From positions 434,001 to 498,000 of the forward strand of contig NZ_FNUJ01000005.1 of assembly GCF_900107925.1 (NCBI RefSeq): a stretch of DNA of 64,000 bases, given 5' to 3'. The notes beneath the pieces were generated by a model. It did not search any database. It saw only the letters and a list, made by a program, of their open reading frames with translations, and was not told where the DNA came from. Below are positions 46,458 to 55,365 of this stretch, one piece after another; the first letter of the stretch is position 1; every line of letters begins with the position of its first letter. The position numbers were made by a program, and so were the translations under genes. This stretch comes from Amycolatopsis pretoriensis. GTDB lineage: Bacteria > Actinomycetota > Actinomycetes > Mycobacteriales > Pseudonocardiaceae.

Positions 46458-47507
46458 ATGAGCACCACCACGCACGCCATCGCCGCTCCGGCGCCGGGCG
46501 CGCCGCTGGCGCCGACCACGATCGAGCGCCGTGACCTGCGTCCGGACGACGTGCTGATCGACATCGCCTTCGCCGGCATCTGCCACAGCGACATCCACCA
46601 GGCCCAGGAGGACTGGGGCCAGGCGATCTTCCCGATGGTCCCGGGCCACGAGATCGCCGGCGTCGTCGCCGCGGTCGGGTCGGACGTCACGAAGTACCAG
46701 GTCGGCGACCGCGTCGGCGTCGGCTGCATGGTCGACTCCTGCGGCGAGTGCGAGTACTGCCTGGCCGGCACCGAGCAGTTCTGCGTCAAGGGCAACGTCC
46801 AGACGTACAACGGCGTCGGCTTCGACGGCGAGAACACCTACGGCGGCTACAGCAACCAGATCGTCGTGAAGGACGCCTTCGTCTGCCGCATCCCGGAGGG
46901 CATCGACCTCGACGTCGCCGCGCCGCTGCTGTGCGCGGGCATCACCACCTACTCGCCGCTGCACCACTGGGGCGCCGGCCCGGGCAAGAAGGTCGCCGTG
47001 ATCGGCCTCGGCGGGCTCGGCCACATGGCCGTCAAGATCGCCGCCGCCATGGGTGCCGAGGTGACCGTGCTGAGCCAGAGCCTCAAGAAGCAGGAGGACG
47101 GGCTCAAGCTCGGCGCCACGGAGTACTACGCGACCAGCGACGAAGCCACGTTCGACGTCCTGCGCGGCAAGTTCGACGTCATCCTCAACACCGTGTCGGC
47201 CAAGCTGCCGATCGACAGCTACCTCGGCCTGCTGAAGGTCGGCGGCGCGATGGTGAACGTCGGCGCGCCGGGCGAGCCGCTGAACTACAACGCGTTCTCG
47301 CTGCTGGGCGGCAACAAGGTGCTGGCCGGCTCGATGATCGGCGGCATCGCCGAGACCCAGGAGATGCTGGACTTCTGCGCGAAGCACGGCATCGGCGCGG
47401 AGATCGAGACGATCTCGGCCGACAAGGTCAACGAGGCCTACGAGCGCGTCGAGAACTCCGACGTCCGCTACCGGTTCGTCATCGACGCTTCGACCATCGG
47501 CGCGTGA
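46458..47507 (+). CDS. Zinc-dependent NAD(P) alcohol dehydrogenase
   Basis: The 349-residue enzyme belongs to the cinnamyl-alcohol-dehydrogenase/YahK class. Catalytic zinc ligands are in AGICHSDIHQ and GHEIAG, and the structural zinc loop is CGECEYCLAGTEQFC. The cofactor site is VAVIGLGGLGHMAVKIA. It reversibly oxidises primary alcohols to aldehydes and may protect against reactive aldehydes. ATG 46458 has GGAGGG six bases upstream. The divergent TetR gene and twin palindromes suggest induction by its substrate. Confidence 0.92.
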   Translation: MSTTTHAIAAPAPGAPLAPTTIERRDLRPDDVLIDIAFAGICHSDIHQAQEDWGQAIFPMVPGHEIAGVVAAVGSDVTKYQVGDRVGVGCMVDSCGECEYCLAGTEQFCVKGNVQTYNGVGFDGENTYGGYSNQIVVKDAFVCRIPEGIDLDVAAPLLCAGITTYSPLHHWGAGPGKKVAVIGLGGLGHMAVKIAAAMGAEVTVLSQSLKKQEDGLKLGATEYYATSDEATFDVLRGKFDVILNTVSAKLPIDSYLGLLKVGGAMVNVGAPGEPLNYNAFSLLGGNKVLAGSMIGGIAETQEMLDFCAKHGIGAEIETISADKVNEAYERVENSDVRYRFVIDASTIGA

Positions 47508-47527
47508 TCGAAGGCACGGCAACCGCG

Positions 47528-48394
47528 TCAGAACACGACGGTGCGGTTGCCGTGCACCAGCACGCGGTTCTCCAGGTGCCACCGGAGACCGCGGGCCAGC
47601 GTCACCTTCTCGATGTCGCGGCCCTTGCGGACCATGTCCTCGACCGAGTCGCCGTGGTCGACGCGGATGACGTCCTGGTCGATGATCGGGCCCGCGTCGA
47701 GGTCCGCCGTCACGTAGTGGCACGTCGCGCCGACCAGCTTCACGCCGCGCGTGTGGGCCTGGTGGTACGGCTTCGCGCCGATGAACGACGGCAGGAAGCT
47801 GTGGTGGATGTTGATCGCCCGGCCGGCCCACTCGCGGCACAGGTCGGCCGGGAGGATCTGCATGAACCGGGCCAGCACGACCGCGTGCGGCTCGTGCTCG
47901 TCGACGAGCTTGCGGACGTGCTCGAAGGCCTCGGCCTTGCCGTCGGCCGGGAACGGCACGTGGTGGAACGGGATCCCGTGCGCGCGCGTGATGTCGGCCA
48001 GGGACTCGTGGTTGCCGATCACCGCGGCGATGTCGACGTCCAGCTCGCCGGACGCGACCCGGCCGAGCAGGTCGTAGAGGCAGTGCCCGGCCTTCGACAC
48101 GAGGACCACCGCGCGGCGCCGCTCGCCGGTGTCGCTGACCTGCCAGCTCGACTCGGCGGAGAGGTCCGCGGCCACCTCGCCGAAGCGGGCGCGCAGCTCG
48201 GCGGCGTCGAAGGGCAGTGAGTCGGCCCGGACGACCTGGCGGGTGAAGAACCAGCCGGTGTCCGGGTCGGTGTGGTAGGCCGCTTCGACGATCCAGCCGC
48301 CGTGCTCGGCGAGGAACCCGGAGATCCGGGCGATGATGCCGGTGCGGTCGGGGCAGCCGAAGGTGATGACGTAGCGGCGTTCGGGAGCGGTCAC
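47528..48394 (-). CDS. purU: Formyltetrahydrofolate deformylase
   Basis: The 288-residue PurU has an N-terminal ACT domain (VITFGCPDRTGIIARISGFL) and a formyl-hydrolase domain with INIHHSFLPSFIGAKPYHQA and VGATCHYVTADLDAGPIIDQ, which contain the catalytic Asn/His/Asp set. It releases formate from 10-formyltetrahydrofolate and balances one-carbon pools. It starts at GTG 48394 with GGGGGAG upstream. It stands alone, convergent with the alcohol dehydrogenase. Confidence 0.94.
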   Translation of the reverse strand: MTAPERRYVITFGCPDRTGIIARISGFLAEHGGWIVEAAYHTDPDTGWFFTRQVVRADSLPFDAAELRARFGEVAADLSAESSWQVSDTGERRRAVVLVSKAGHCLYDLLGRVASGELDVDIAAVIGNHESLADITRAHGIPFHHVPFPADGKAEAFEHVRKLVDEHEPHAVVLARFMQILPADLCREWAGRAINIHHSFLPSFIGAKPYHQAHTRGVKLVGATCHYVTADLDAGPIIDQDVIRVDHGDSVEDMVRKGRDIEKVTLARGLRWHLENRVLVHGNRTVVF

Positions 48395-48417
48395 GACGGC
48401 ATTCTCCCCCGCGCAGG

Positions 48418-48867
48418 TCAGACGGCCGGGAGCCGGTCCCCGCTGCCGCACCCGGCCGAACCCGGCAGTACGACGGCGCAAACCATGTCGTCGGCCCCCT
48501 GGGCGAACTCGGGGGACAGGCGCGCCGGCACGGGCCGGGCGAGGGCGGATTCGGCGTCGAGGCGGTGGATCGCCGTGGCGTGGGCCAATCGGCCGGTCCA
48601 CGGCGATCCGGGGTCTCGCACCAGGGCTTCGCGCAGAGCGAGTCGCTGCCCATCCCACCACCCGAGCACGTCTGCCCACTCCAGTGGCGGCGACGGTGCC
48701 ACCGGCCGGTCCAGGACCAGGCCGACCGCGGCGCAGTGCACGGAAGCGACGTGCGTCACCAGGTCATGGACAGTCCACTTCGGACAGTTCGGCACCCTCG
48801 CCGCCGGACCCGCCTTCAGCGCCGCCCGCTTCAGCGCGTCGGCGTGGACGTCGATCGCTTCGAGCAT
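48418..48867 (-). CDS. Maleylpyruvate isomerase N-domain protein (TIGR03083-like), C-terminally short
   Basis: The 149-residue protein has the DinB-like four-helix start of mycothiol-dependent maleylpyruvate isomerase-type proteins: VPNCPKWTVHDLVTHVASVH near residue 27 and a HATAIHRLDAESAL block near residue 95. The His residues could bind a divalent metal. Relatives run about 190-250 residues. Here the sequence stops soon after FAQGADDMVCAVVLP with a Gly/Ser-rich end, so the C-terminal domain is missing. It overlaps the 3' end of the DedA gene by 104 bases, which is unusual. Confidence 0.72.
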   Translation of the reverse strand: MLEAIDVHADALKRAALKAGPAARVPNCPKWTVHDLVTHVASVHCAAVGLVLDRPVAPSPPLEWADVLGWWDGQRLALREALVRDPGSPWTGRLAHATAIHRLDAESALARPVPARLSPEFAQGADDMVCAVVLPGSAGCGSGDRLPAV

Positions 48868-49465
48868 GGGCCGACCGTAGCCGCCTTCCCGTCTCGATGG
48901 CGAAAATTAGGCCCAGGCCGAGGCTGGACGACAGCAGCAGGCCCTTCACCGGCTCGTCGGCGAACGCGGCTCCGCCCGCCAGGCCGATCAACACGCTGTA
49001 CACCGCCCAGATCGCCGCGCCGGCCAGGTCGAGCGGGACGAACCGGCGCAGCGGGTAGCCGAGGCTGCCGTTCGCGAGTGCGCTGGCCACACGGCCGCCC
49101 GGCAGGTACCGCGCCGCCACGATCAGCAGGCCGCCGTTGCGCCGCACCTGGTCACGGGCCCATTCGTAGCGCCGGTGCCCGTCGCCCCCGCGCTGCAGCC
49201 GGGCGATCGCCCGCGGCCCGGCGAGCCGGCCGACGGCGTACCCGAGGCAGTCGCCGGCCCACGCGCCGGTCGCGGCGACCACGGCGAGCAGCGTCAGGTC
49301 CGCGAGGTCGGGGCCGAGCAGCACCGCGACGGTCACGACGGTCGTCTCGCTGGGCATGAACGGCAGCAGCGCGTCCAGCCCGGACACGGCGAAGACGAGC
49401 ACCCACAGCCACGGCGAACCGAGCGCGCCGCGCAGCAGCTCGGTGACGTGCCCCAGGAGTTCCAC
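48764..49465 (-). CDS. DedA family membrane protein
   Basis: The 233-residue protein has the DedA/SNARE-associated pattern: LLPFMPSETTVVTVAVLLGP, GDCLGYAVGRLAGPRAIARL and the signature AARYLPGGRVASALANGSLG. Family members are involved in envelope homeostasis and lipid flipping. It starts at GTG 49465; a GTG nine codons earlier is also possible. The last 40 residues are basic and Gly/Glu-rich and lie over the start of the next gene. Confidence 0.85.
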   Translation of the reverse strand: MELLGHVTELLRGALGSPWLWVLVFAVSGLDALLPFMPSETTVVTVAVLLGPDLADLTLLAVVAATGAWAGDCLGYAVGRLAGPRAIARLQRGGDGHRRYEWARDQVRRNGGLLIVAARYLPGGRVASALANGSLGYPLRRFVPLDLAGAAIWAVYSVLIGLAGGAAFADEPVKGLLLSSSLGLGLIFAIETGRRLRSAHARSDRRPRRRAEAGGAEGGSGGEGAELSEVDCP

Positions 49466-49528
49466 GGTTCCATGGTGATCACCGCAGGTCACTTCGGGGT
49501 GACGCAGTGGGGGTGGACCGGTGAACGT

Positions 49529-50323
49529 TCAGGCGGGAGCCACCGCGGACCACGGAATCGTCAGCTCGCCCGGCCGGATCCGCGGGTCCGGCACCGGCCA
49601 GCCGCGTGCGGCCAGGAGCCGGACCGTCTCCAGCCAGCGCGAGCGGACGCCGAACCCCTGGTGCGGCGCGGCCGTCGCCCAGCAGGTGTCGAGCGACGTC
49701 AGGAACGCGTGGATCCGCTCGCCCGGGACGTTCCGGTGGATCAGCGCCTTCGGCAGCCGCTCGGCGATCGTCGACGGCTTCTCCAGCCCCGCCAGCCGCA
49801 TCGACAGCGTCAGCGACACCGGGCCGTCGGAGGACACGAGCACCCACGTCGACAGCCGGCCGATCTCGTCGCACGTGCCCTCGACCAGCAGGCCGCCCGG
49901 CGCCATCGAATCCAGCACCAGCGCCCACGCGCCACCGACCTCGTCCTCCGCGTACTGGCGCAGCACGTTGAACGCCCGGACCAGCACCGGCCGCGTCCCG
50001 GCCAGCTCGAACCCGCCGCGGCGGAAGTCCAGCGACGGCGGCGACGCGGCCGGCAACGCAGCAGCCACCCGCACCGGGTCCAGCTCCAGGCCCAGCACCC
50101 GGACGTCCGGCCGGACGCGCCGCAGCCACCGGGCCAGCTCGACCGTCGTCACCGGGGAAGCGCCGTACCCCAGGTCGACGACCAGCGGTGATGTGCCCGC
50201 GCGCAGCAGCCGGGTCGTCGCGGGGGAGTACGTGATCCAGCGGTCGACCCGGCGGAGGCGGTTCGGGTTGGTCGTGCCGCGGGTCGGCGCGCCGACCGGG
50301 CTCAGTTTGCTTCGGTGAGCCAC
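49529..50323 (-). CDS. Putative SAM-dependent methyltransferase
   Basis: The 264-residue protein has a degenerate motif I (PLVVDLGYGASPVTTVELAR), an acidic LGLELDPVRVAAAL and a DSMAPGGLLVEGTCDEIGR strand, consistent with a class I methyltransferase, possibly acting on RNA or small molecules. The glycine-rich loop is altered (GYGAS), so activity is less certain. GTG 50323 overlaps the DUF2505 gene by 22 bases, pointing to one transcript. Confidence 0.75.
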   Translation of the reverse strand: MAHRSKLSPVGAPTRGTTNPNRLRRVDRWITYSPATTRLLRAGTSPLVVDLGYGASPVTTVELARWLRRVRPDVRVLGLELDPVRVAAALPAASPPSLDFRRGGFELAGTRPVLVRAFNVLRQYAEDEVGGAWALVLDSMAPGGLLVEGTCDEIGRLSTWVLVSSDGPVSLTLSMRLAGLEKPSTIAERLPKALIHRNVPGERIHAFLTSLDTCWATAAPHQGFGVRSRWLETVRLLAARGWPVPDPRIRPGELTIPWSAVAPA

Positions 50324-50808
50324 TTCGCCGTGAACTCGCCTTCGCGCTCCAGCAGCTTCGTGACCTGCTCGGCGATCACGGCCTCCAGCTTCTTGCCGAA
50401 CAGCGGGACCCGCATGGTCACCTCGCCGCTGGTCCGGAACACCGTCTTGCCGTCGCCGGCCAGGAGCGCCGTCCGCGCGGAGATCTCGCCGGGGACCCCG
50501 CCGACCTCGACGGTCGCGTTGCCCTGGCGGCCGGTCCCGTCGTTGCTCACGCGCCAGGTCTGCGTGCGGGTCACCATCAGGTCGCCCTTGTGCAGCGCCC
50601 GGACCGCCTGCGGGAGGTTCTCCGCCCGGATCCCCTGGCGCAGGGTGTAGCGCAGGTCCGTGCCGGACTCCTCGTACGACAGCAGCGCGGCACCGTGCCC
50701 GCCGAGCTGCTCGAGCCGCGCGCGCAGGGCGGCTTCACCGGCGACCGCCGCGTACGTCGCGGCGACGTCGGCGGAGTACTCAGCGCGGTGCTCGATCCGG
50801 GATCCCAT
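50302..50808 (-). CDS. DUF2505 domain protein (SRPBCC-like)
   Basis: The 168-residue protein begins IEHRAEYSADVAATYAAVAG, a START-like first strand and helix, and ends REGEFTAKWLTEAN, an end typical of DUF2505. It probably binds a hydrophobic ligand. It starts at ATG 50808, 24 bp from the divergent murB gene. The same neighbourhood, an opposite-strand gene next to murB, exists in mycobacteria (Rv0481c-Rv0482). Confidence 0.85.
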   Translation of the reverse strand: MGSRIEHRAEYSADVAATYAAVAGEAALRARLEQLGGHGAALLSYEESGTDLRYTLRQGIRAENLPQAVRALHKGDLMVTRTQTWRVSNDGTGRQGNATVEVGGVPGEISARTALLAGDGKTVFRTSGEVTMRVPLFGKKLEAVIAEQVTKLLEREGEFTAKWLTEAN

Positions 50809-50832
50809 GAGCCGGACAGTACCGTCAGACGC

Positions 50833-51888
50833 GTGAACACCGCCCGTACTCCCGCACCGCCGAAGCTCTCCGCGTACACGACGCTGCGCCTCGGCGGCCC
50901 CGCCCGCCGGTTCGTCAGCGCCGTGACCAGCGAAGACCTCGTCGCGGCGGTCCGCGAGGCCGACGCGGCCGGCGAGCCGGTGCTGCTGCTCGGCGGCGGC
51001 TCCAACCTGGTGGTGGCGGACGCGGGGTTCGACGGCACGCTCGTCGAGGTGGCCAACACCGGCTGGCGCCGCGACGGGGACGTCGTGGAGGTCGAGGCCG
51101 GCCAGAACTGGGACGCGTTCGTCGCCGGCCTGGTCGAAGCGGGCCTGGGCGGGCTCGAATGCCTCTCCGGCATCCCGGGCAGCGTCGGCGCGACGCCGAT
51201 CCAGAACGTGGGCGCGTACGGCTGCGAAGTCGCGGAGTCGATCGTCTCGCTGGAGCTGTACGACCGCCGGACGCGCGAAGTGCGCACGCTCAAGGCCGAC
51301 GAGCTCGGCTTCGCCTACCGCACCAGCGTCCTGAAGGGCACCGACAGCGGTGTCGTCCTCTCGGTCCGCTTCGAGATCCGCGAAGACGGCCTCTCCGCGC
51401 CTATCCGCTACGCCGAACTGGCGCGCACGCTCGGCGTCGAGATCGGCGCCCGCGTCCCGGCGGCCGACGCGCGCGAAGCCGTGCTGAAGCTGCGTCGCGG
51501 CAAGGGCATGGTGCTCGACGCGGACGACCACGACACGTGGAGCGCGGGCTCCTTCTTCACCAACCCGATCGTCCCGTCGGCTTCGGCCGAAGCGGTCCTC
51601 GCCCGGATCGCCGAGACCGTCGGGACGGACGCGCCGCAGTACCCCGCCGACGGCGGCGTCAAGCTGTCGGCGGCCTGGCTGATCGAGCGCGCCGGCTTCG
51701 CCAAGGGTTACCCCGGTCCGGGGAACCGCGTCTCGCTGTCGACGAAGCACACCCTCGCCCTCACCAACCGCGGCGACGCGTCGACGGACGACCTGCTGGC
51801 CCTGGCCCGCGAGATCCGCGACGGCGTTTTCGCCCGGTTCGGCGTCGAGCTGCACCCCGAACCGCTCTTGATCAACTGCGTCATTTGA
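50833..51888 (+). CDS. murB: UDP-N-acetylenolpyruvoylglucosamine reductase
   Basis: The 351-residue MurB reduces UDP-GlcNAc-enolpyruvate to UDP-MurNAc in peptidoglycan synthesis. FAD-binding blocks are PVLLLGGGSNLVVADAGFDG and LSGIPGSVGATPIQNVGAYG; the catalytic region includes WSAGSFFTNPIV with the Ser proton donor, and PLLINCVI ends the protein. It starts at GTG 50833. The following L,D-transpeptidase gene gives the murB-ldt pair known from mycobacteria (Rv0482-Rv0483). Confidence 0.96.
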   Translation: MNTARTPAPPKLSAYTTLRLGGPARRFVSAVTSEDLVAAVREADAAGEPVLLLGGGSNLVVADAGFDGTLVEVANTGWRRDGDVVEVEAGQNWDAFVAGLVEAGLGGLECLSGIPGSVGATPIQNVGAYGCEVAESIVSLELYDRRTREVRTLKADELGFAYRTSVLKGTDSGVVLSVRFEIREDGLSAPIRYAELARTLGVEIGARVPAADAREAVLKLRRGKGMVLDADDHDTWSAGSFFTNPIVPSASAEAVLARIAETVGTDAPQYPADGGVKLSAAWLIERAGFAKGYPGPGNRVSLSTKHTLALTNRGDASTDDLLALAREIRDGVFARFGVELHPEPLLINCVI

Positions 51889-52047
51889 GCCGAACCGGGC
51901 AACCTGGACGTGTATGGGACGTCTTTGTCGACAAACGCGTAACCACCTGATCGGATGGTCTTCACCTTTCGGGAGGTAACGTCGGGCGGGTCACCAGCGC
52001 TATGGGCGTGGGCTCGCTGGTCGGCGGGGGAAACTCGGGAGGTTTCG

Positions 52048-53223
52048 GTGATCGAACGGCGCACGGTCTTCAAGGCCGCTCTGGCGGCGGGGGCCGCCCT
52101 GGTCGCCGCGGCGTGTTCGAGCACGAACGACGGCACCGCGCTGCCCACCGGCGCGGCCGGTGCCGACGGCGGCGGGGCGCAGCCAGTGGCGAAGATCACG
52201 GCCGAGCCCGCCGTCAACGCCAAGGACGCTTCGGTCCTCACGCCGGTAACCGTCAAGGTCGCCGACGGCAAGCTCACCGAGTGCAAGGTAACCGCCGACG
52301 GCGGCAAGGCCGTCAAGGGCGACACCGCACCGGACGGGCTCACCTGGACCAGCTCCGAGCCGCTCGGCTACGGCAAGACCTACACCTACGCGGCCAAGGC
52401 CACCGGCAGCGACGGCAAGCCGGTCGAGCTCACCGGCACGTTCACCACGATCAACCCGGCCAAGCAGGTCCGCGCCACGCTCAACCCGGCCGACAACCAG
52501 CAGGTCGGCGTGGCCATGCCGATCAGCGTCAAGTTCGCGTCGCCGGTCAAGGACCGCAAGGCCGTCGAGAAGGCCCTGTCCGTGAAGACGGACAAGGAGA
52601 TCGAGGGCGCCTGGGGCTGGCTGTCGGACAGCCAGGTCGACTACCGGCCGAAGGAGTACTGGCCGCAGAACATCACCGTGAGCGTCGAGGCGAAGCTCTA
52701 CGGCGTCGAGCTCGGCGGCGGCGCGTACGGCAAGGCCGACGTCACCACGAAGTTCAAGATCGGCCGCAACCAAGTGGTCAAGGTCAACACCCCGGACCAC
52801 CAGATGCACGTCTACCGGGGCGGCTCGCAGGTCAAGAGCTACCCGTGCGCGAACGGCCTGGACGCCGAGGTCGACCGCAACACCCCCAACGGCACCTACA
52901 TCATCATGAGCAAGGAGCCGACGGCCGTCTTCGACAACGCCCGCTACGGCTACACGAACGTCAACAAGAAGTGGGCCTGCCGGTTCTCCAACCACGGCGA
53001 GTACATCCACGAGAACCAGGACAACGCGGCCAACATCGGGAAGAACAACAACTCCCACGGCTGCGTCAACCTCCTGGAAGCCGACGCCAAGGATTACTTC
53101 GACTCCGCGCTGGTCGGCGACCCGGTCGAGATCACCGGCTCCCAGCTGGGCGCGCCGATGGCCTCGGACGTCAAGGACTGGAACTACAGCTGGTCGGCCT
53201 GGAAGTCGCTGGGAGCGAAGTAA
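52048..53223 (+). CDS. L,D-transpeptidase lipoprotein (LprQ-like)
   Basis: The 391-residue lipoprotein has a signal peptide with lipobox ALVAAACSS, two Ig-like domains (about residues 45-240) and a YkuD catalytic domain. The active site is His337-Gly-Cys339 in NNSHGCVNLL, with an upstream HGEYIHENQ region. It forms 3-3 peptidoglycan cross-links outside the membrane. GGGAGG is five bases before GTG 52048. It matches M. tuberculosis LprQ (Rv0483) in position after murB. The 159-bp upstream gap probably contains its promoter. Confidence 0.93.
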   Translation: MIERRTVFKAALAAGAALVAAACSSTNDGTALPTGAAGADGGGAQPVAKITAEPAVNAKDASVLTPVTVKVADGKLTECKVTADGGKAVKGDTAPDGLTWTSSEPLGYGKTYTYAAKATGSDGKPVELTGTFTTINPAKQVRATLNPADNQQVGVAMPISVKFASPVKDRKAVEKALSVKTDKEIEGAWGWLSDSQVDYRPKEYWPQNITVSVEAKLYGVELGGGAYGKADVTTKFKIGRNQVVKVNTPDHQMHVYRGGSQVKSYPCANGLDAEVDRNTPNGTYIIMSKEPTAVFDNARYGYTNVNKKWACRFSNHGEYIHENQDNAANIGKNNNSHGCVNLLEADAKDYFDSALVGDPVEITGSQLGAPMASDVKDWNYSWSAWKSLGAK

Positions 53224-53226
53224 GCC

Positions 53227-54042
53227 GTGCGCACCGAAGTCGTCGGGCACGGCGGGGTCCGGCTCGGCCTGCGGGTCGAGGGAGCCGAGAACAGCAGGCC
53301 GATCGTGTTCGTGCACGGCTGGGCGCAGTCGGGCGCGTGCTGGGCGGCGCAGCTGGCCGACCCGGCGCTGACCGAGCGGTTCCGGCTGGTCGCGATGGAC
53401 CTGCGCGGCCACGGCGCCTCCGACGTCCCGGCGGCCGGCTACGACGACCCGGTGGCCTGGGCCGGTGACCTCGCGGCGGTGCTCGACTTCGCCGGGCCGG
53501 GCGCGATCGTCGTCGCCTGGTCGTACGGCGGCCTGGTGCTCGCCGACCACATCCGGGTGCACGGCACCGCACGCCTGCGCGGCGTCGTGCTCGTCGGCGC
53601 CATCACCGAGATCGGCCGCGACCGGCCGGGCGGGCGCGTCGGCCCGCTGATGCGCGAGCACATGCGCGCCATGCTTTCGGACGATCCGGACATCGCGGTC
53701 CCCGCCCTGACCGAGTTCAGCCGCGGGATGGTCGCCCGTCCGGTACCCGGAACACAGGCCCAAGCCCTCCTCGGCGCTTCTTTGAGCGTGCCTCCCGCGG
53801 TGCGTTCGGCGCTGTTCCGCCGGGACGTCGGCAGCGAAGACGTGCTGGTCAGGCTGGACAAACCCACCCTGGTCGCGCACGGGACGGCCGACCGCGTGAT
53901 CGAGCCGTCGACGGCCGAGCACTCCCTCGGGAAGATTCCGGGCGCTGTCGGGCGTTGGTTCCTTGACGGGGGGCATGCGCCCTTCGCCGAGTCCGCGGAC
54001 GAGTTCGACGCGGTACTGCGGCAGTTCGCCGAGGAATGCTGA
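53227..54042 (+). CDS. Alpha/beta hydrolase
   Basis: The 271-residue protein has an oxyanion-region motif VFVHGWAQSGACW, a nucleophile elbow VVAWSYGGLVLA where Trp replaces the first Gly of GxSxG, a late Asp in VAHGTADRVIEP and the catalytic His in LDGGHAPFAES. This is the serine-hydrolase version of the fold, as in arylesterases and haloperoxidase-like enzymes. The substrate is unknown. It begins three bases after the transpeptidase and 18 bases before mshA, so it may be carried in that operon. Confidence 0.87.
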   Translation: MRTEVVGHGGVRLGLRVEGAENSRPIVFVHGWAQSGACWAAQLADPALTERFRLVAMDLRGHGASDVPAAGYDDPVAWAGDLAAVLDFAGPGAIVVAWSYGGLVLADHIRVHGTARLRGVVLVGAITEIGRDRPGGRVGPLMREHMRAMLSDDPDIAVPALTEFSRGMVARPVPGTQAQALLGASLSVPPAVRSALFRRDVGSEDVLVRLDKPTLVAHGTADRVIEPSTAEHSLGKIPGAVGRWFLDGGHAPFAESADEFDAVLRQFAEEC

Positions 54043-54060
54043 CGCGGGAGACGTGACCAG

Positions 54061-55365
54061 GTGACCAGCTACACCCGGGGGTACAACGCTGCCCCTCGCC
54101 GGATCGCCGTGTTATCCGTGCACACTTCGCCGCTCGAGCAGCCGGGCACCGGCGACGCCGGCGGGATGAACGTGTACATCAGCCAGACGGCGACCGAAAT
54201 GGCCCGCCGCGGCGTCGAGGTCGAGGTGTTCACCCGCGCGACGGCGTCCGGCCAGCCGCCGGTGGCCGAGCTGGCGCCGGGCGTGACCGTCCGGCACGTC
54301 CAGGCCGGGCCGTTCGAGCCGCTGGGCCGCGACGAGCTGCCCGCCCAGCTGTGCGCGTTCACCTCCGGCGTGCTGCGCACCGAGGCGTTCCACGAACCCG
54401 GGTACTACGACCTCATCCACTCGCACTACTGGCTCTCGGGCCAGGTCGGCTGGCTCGCCCGCGACCGCTGGTCGGTGCCGCTGGTGCACACCGCGCACAC
54501 GCTGGCGAAGGTCAAGAACGCCGCGTTGGCCGAGGGCGACAAGCCCGAGCCGCGGCTGCGCGTGATCGGCGAGGAGCAGGTGGTCGCCGAGGCCGACCGG
54601 CTCGTCGCGAACACCGCGGTCGAGGCGCGTCAGCTCGTCGACCTCTACGACGCCGCGCCGGAGGCCGTGCACGCCGTGCCGCCGGGAGTCGACCTCGACC
54701 GCTTCACACCGGGCTCCCAGGCTGCCGCGCGCGCTTCTCTCGGTCTCGCCGACGACGACGTCGTCCTGGCGTTCGCCGGGCGGATCCAGCCGCTGAAGGC
54801 ACCGGACGTCCTGCTGCACGCCGCCGCGGCCCTGCTGCGCCGGCGTCCCGAACTGGCGCCGCAGCTGGTCGTGCTGGTCGTCGGCGGGCCGTCGGGCACC
54901 GGGCTGGAGCAGCCGCAGGCCCTGCGTGAGCTGGCCGTTTCGCTCGGCATCGAGCGGCAGGTGCGGTTCCTGCCGCCGCAGCCCGGGGAAGCGCTCGCCC
55001 GCGTGTTCCGCGCCGCCGACGTCGTCGCGGTGCCCAGCTACAACGAGTCGTTCGGCCTGGTCGCGCTGGAGGCGCAGGCCTGCGGGACGCCGGTGGTCGC
55101 GGCCGAGGTCGGCGGGCTGCCGGTCGCCGTGCCGCACGGCGTGTCCGGCCTGCTGGTGCCCGGCCACGGCGCCGACGAGTGGGCGGACGCGCTGGCCGCG
55201 GTCGCCCTGCGCCCGGACCGGCGGGCCGAACTGGGTGCCAACGCCGTCGTGCACGCGCGGCGGTTCTCCTGGCGTCGCACGACGGACGCGCTCCTGGACA
55301 TCTATGCTCAGGCGACGAGCGCGTTCTCCCGCGCGCTGGACCTGCGCGCGGAGGTGGCGGTGTGA
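54061..55365 (+). CDS. mshA: D-inositol-3-phosphate glycosyltransferase (mycothiol synthesis)
   Basis: The 434-residue GT4-family enzyme joins UDP-GlcNAc to inositol 3-phosphate in the first committed step of mycothiol synthesis. The acceptor/donor loop is GTGDAGGMNVYISQTA, the second domain begins VLAFAGRIQPLKAPDVLL, and the EX7E-type donor motif is ESFGLVALEAQACGTPVVA. It starts at GTG 54061. Its stop overlaps the YbjN-gene start by four bases, exactly as in the mycobacterial Rv0486-Rv0487 order. Its presence identifies the source as a mycothiol-producing actinomycete. Confidence 0.95.
   Translation: MTSYTRGYNAAPRRIAVLSVHTSPLEQPGTGDAGGMNVYISQTATEMARRGVEVEVFTRATASGQPPVAELAPGVTVRHVQAGPFEPLGRDELPAQLCAFTSGVLRTEAFHEPGYYDLIHSHYWLSGQVGWLARDRWSVPLVHTAHTLAKVKNAALAEGDKPEPRLRVIGEEQVVAEADRLVANTAVEARQLVDLYDAAPEAVHAVPPGVDLDRFTPGSQAAARASLGLADDDVVLAFAGRIQPLKAPDVLLHAAAALLRRRPELAPQLVVLVVGGPSGTGLEQPQALRELAVSLGIERQVRFLPPQPGEALARVFRAADVVAVPSYNESFGLVALEAQACGTPVVAAEVGGLPVAVPHGVSGLLVPGHGADEWADALAAVALRPDRRAELGANAVVHARRFSWRRTTDALLDIYAQATSAFSRALDLRAEVAV

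Noticed and set aside
46398..48653. 751-codon minus-strand open frame
   Set aside because: It is antisense to the alcohol dehydrogenase and in another frame of purU, which has complete family motifs.
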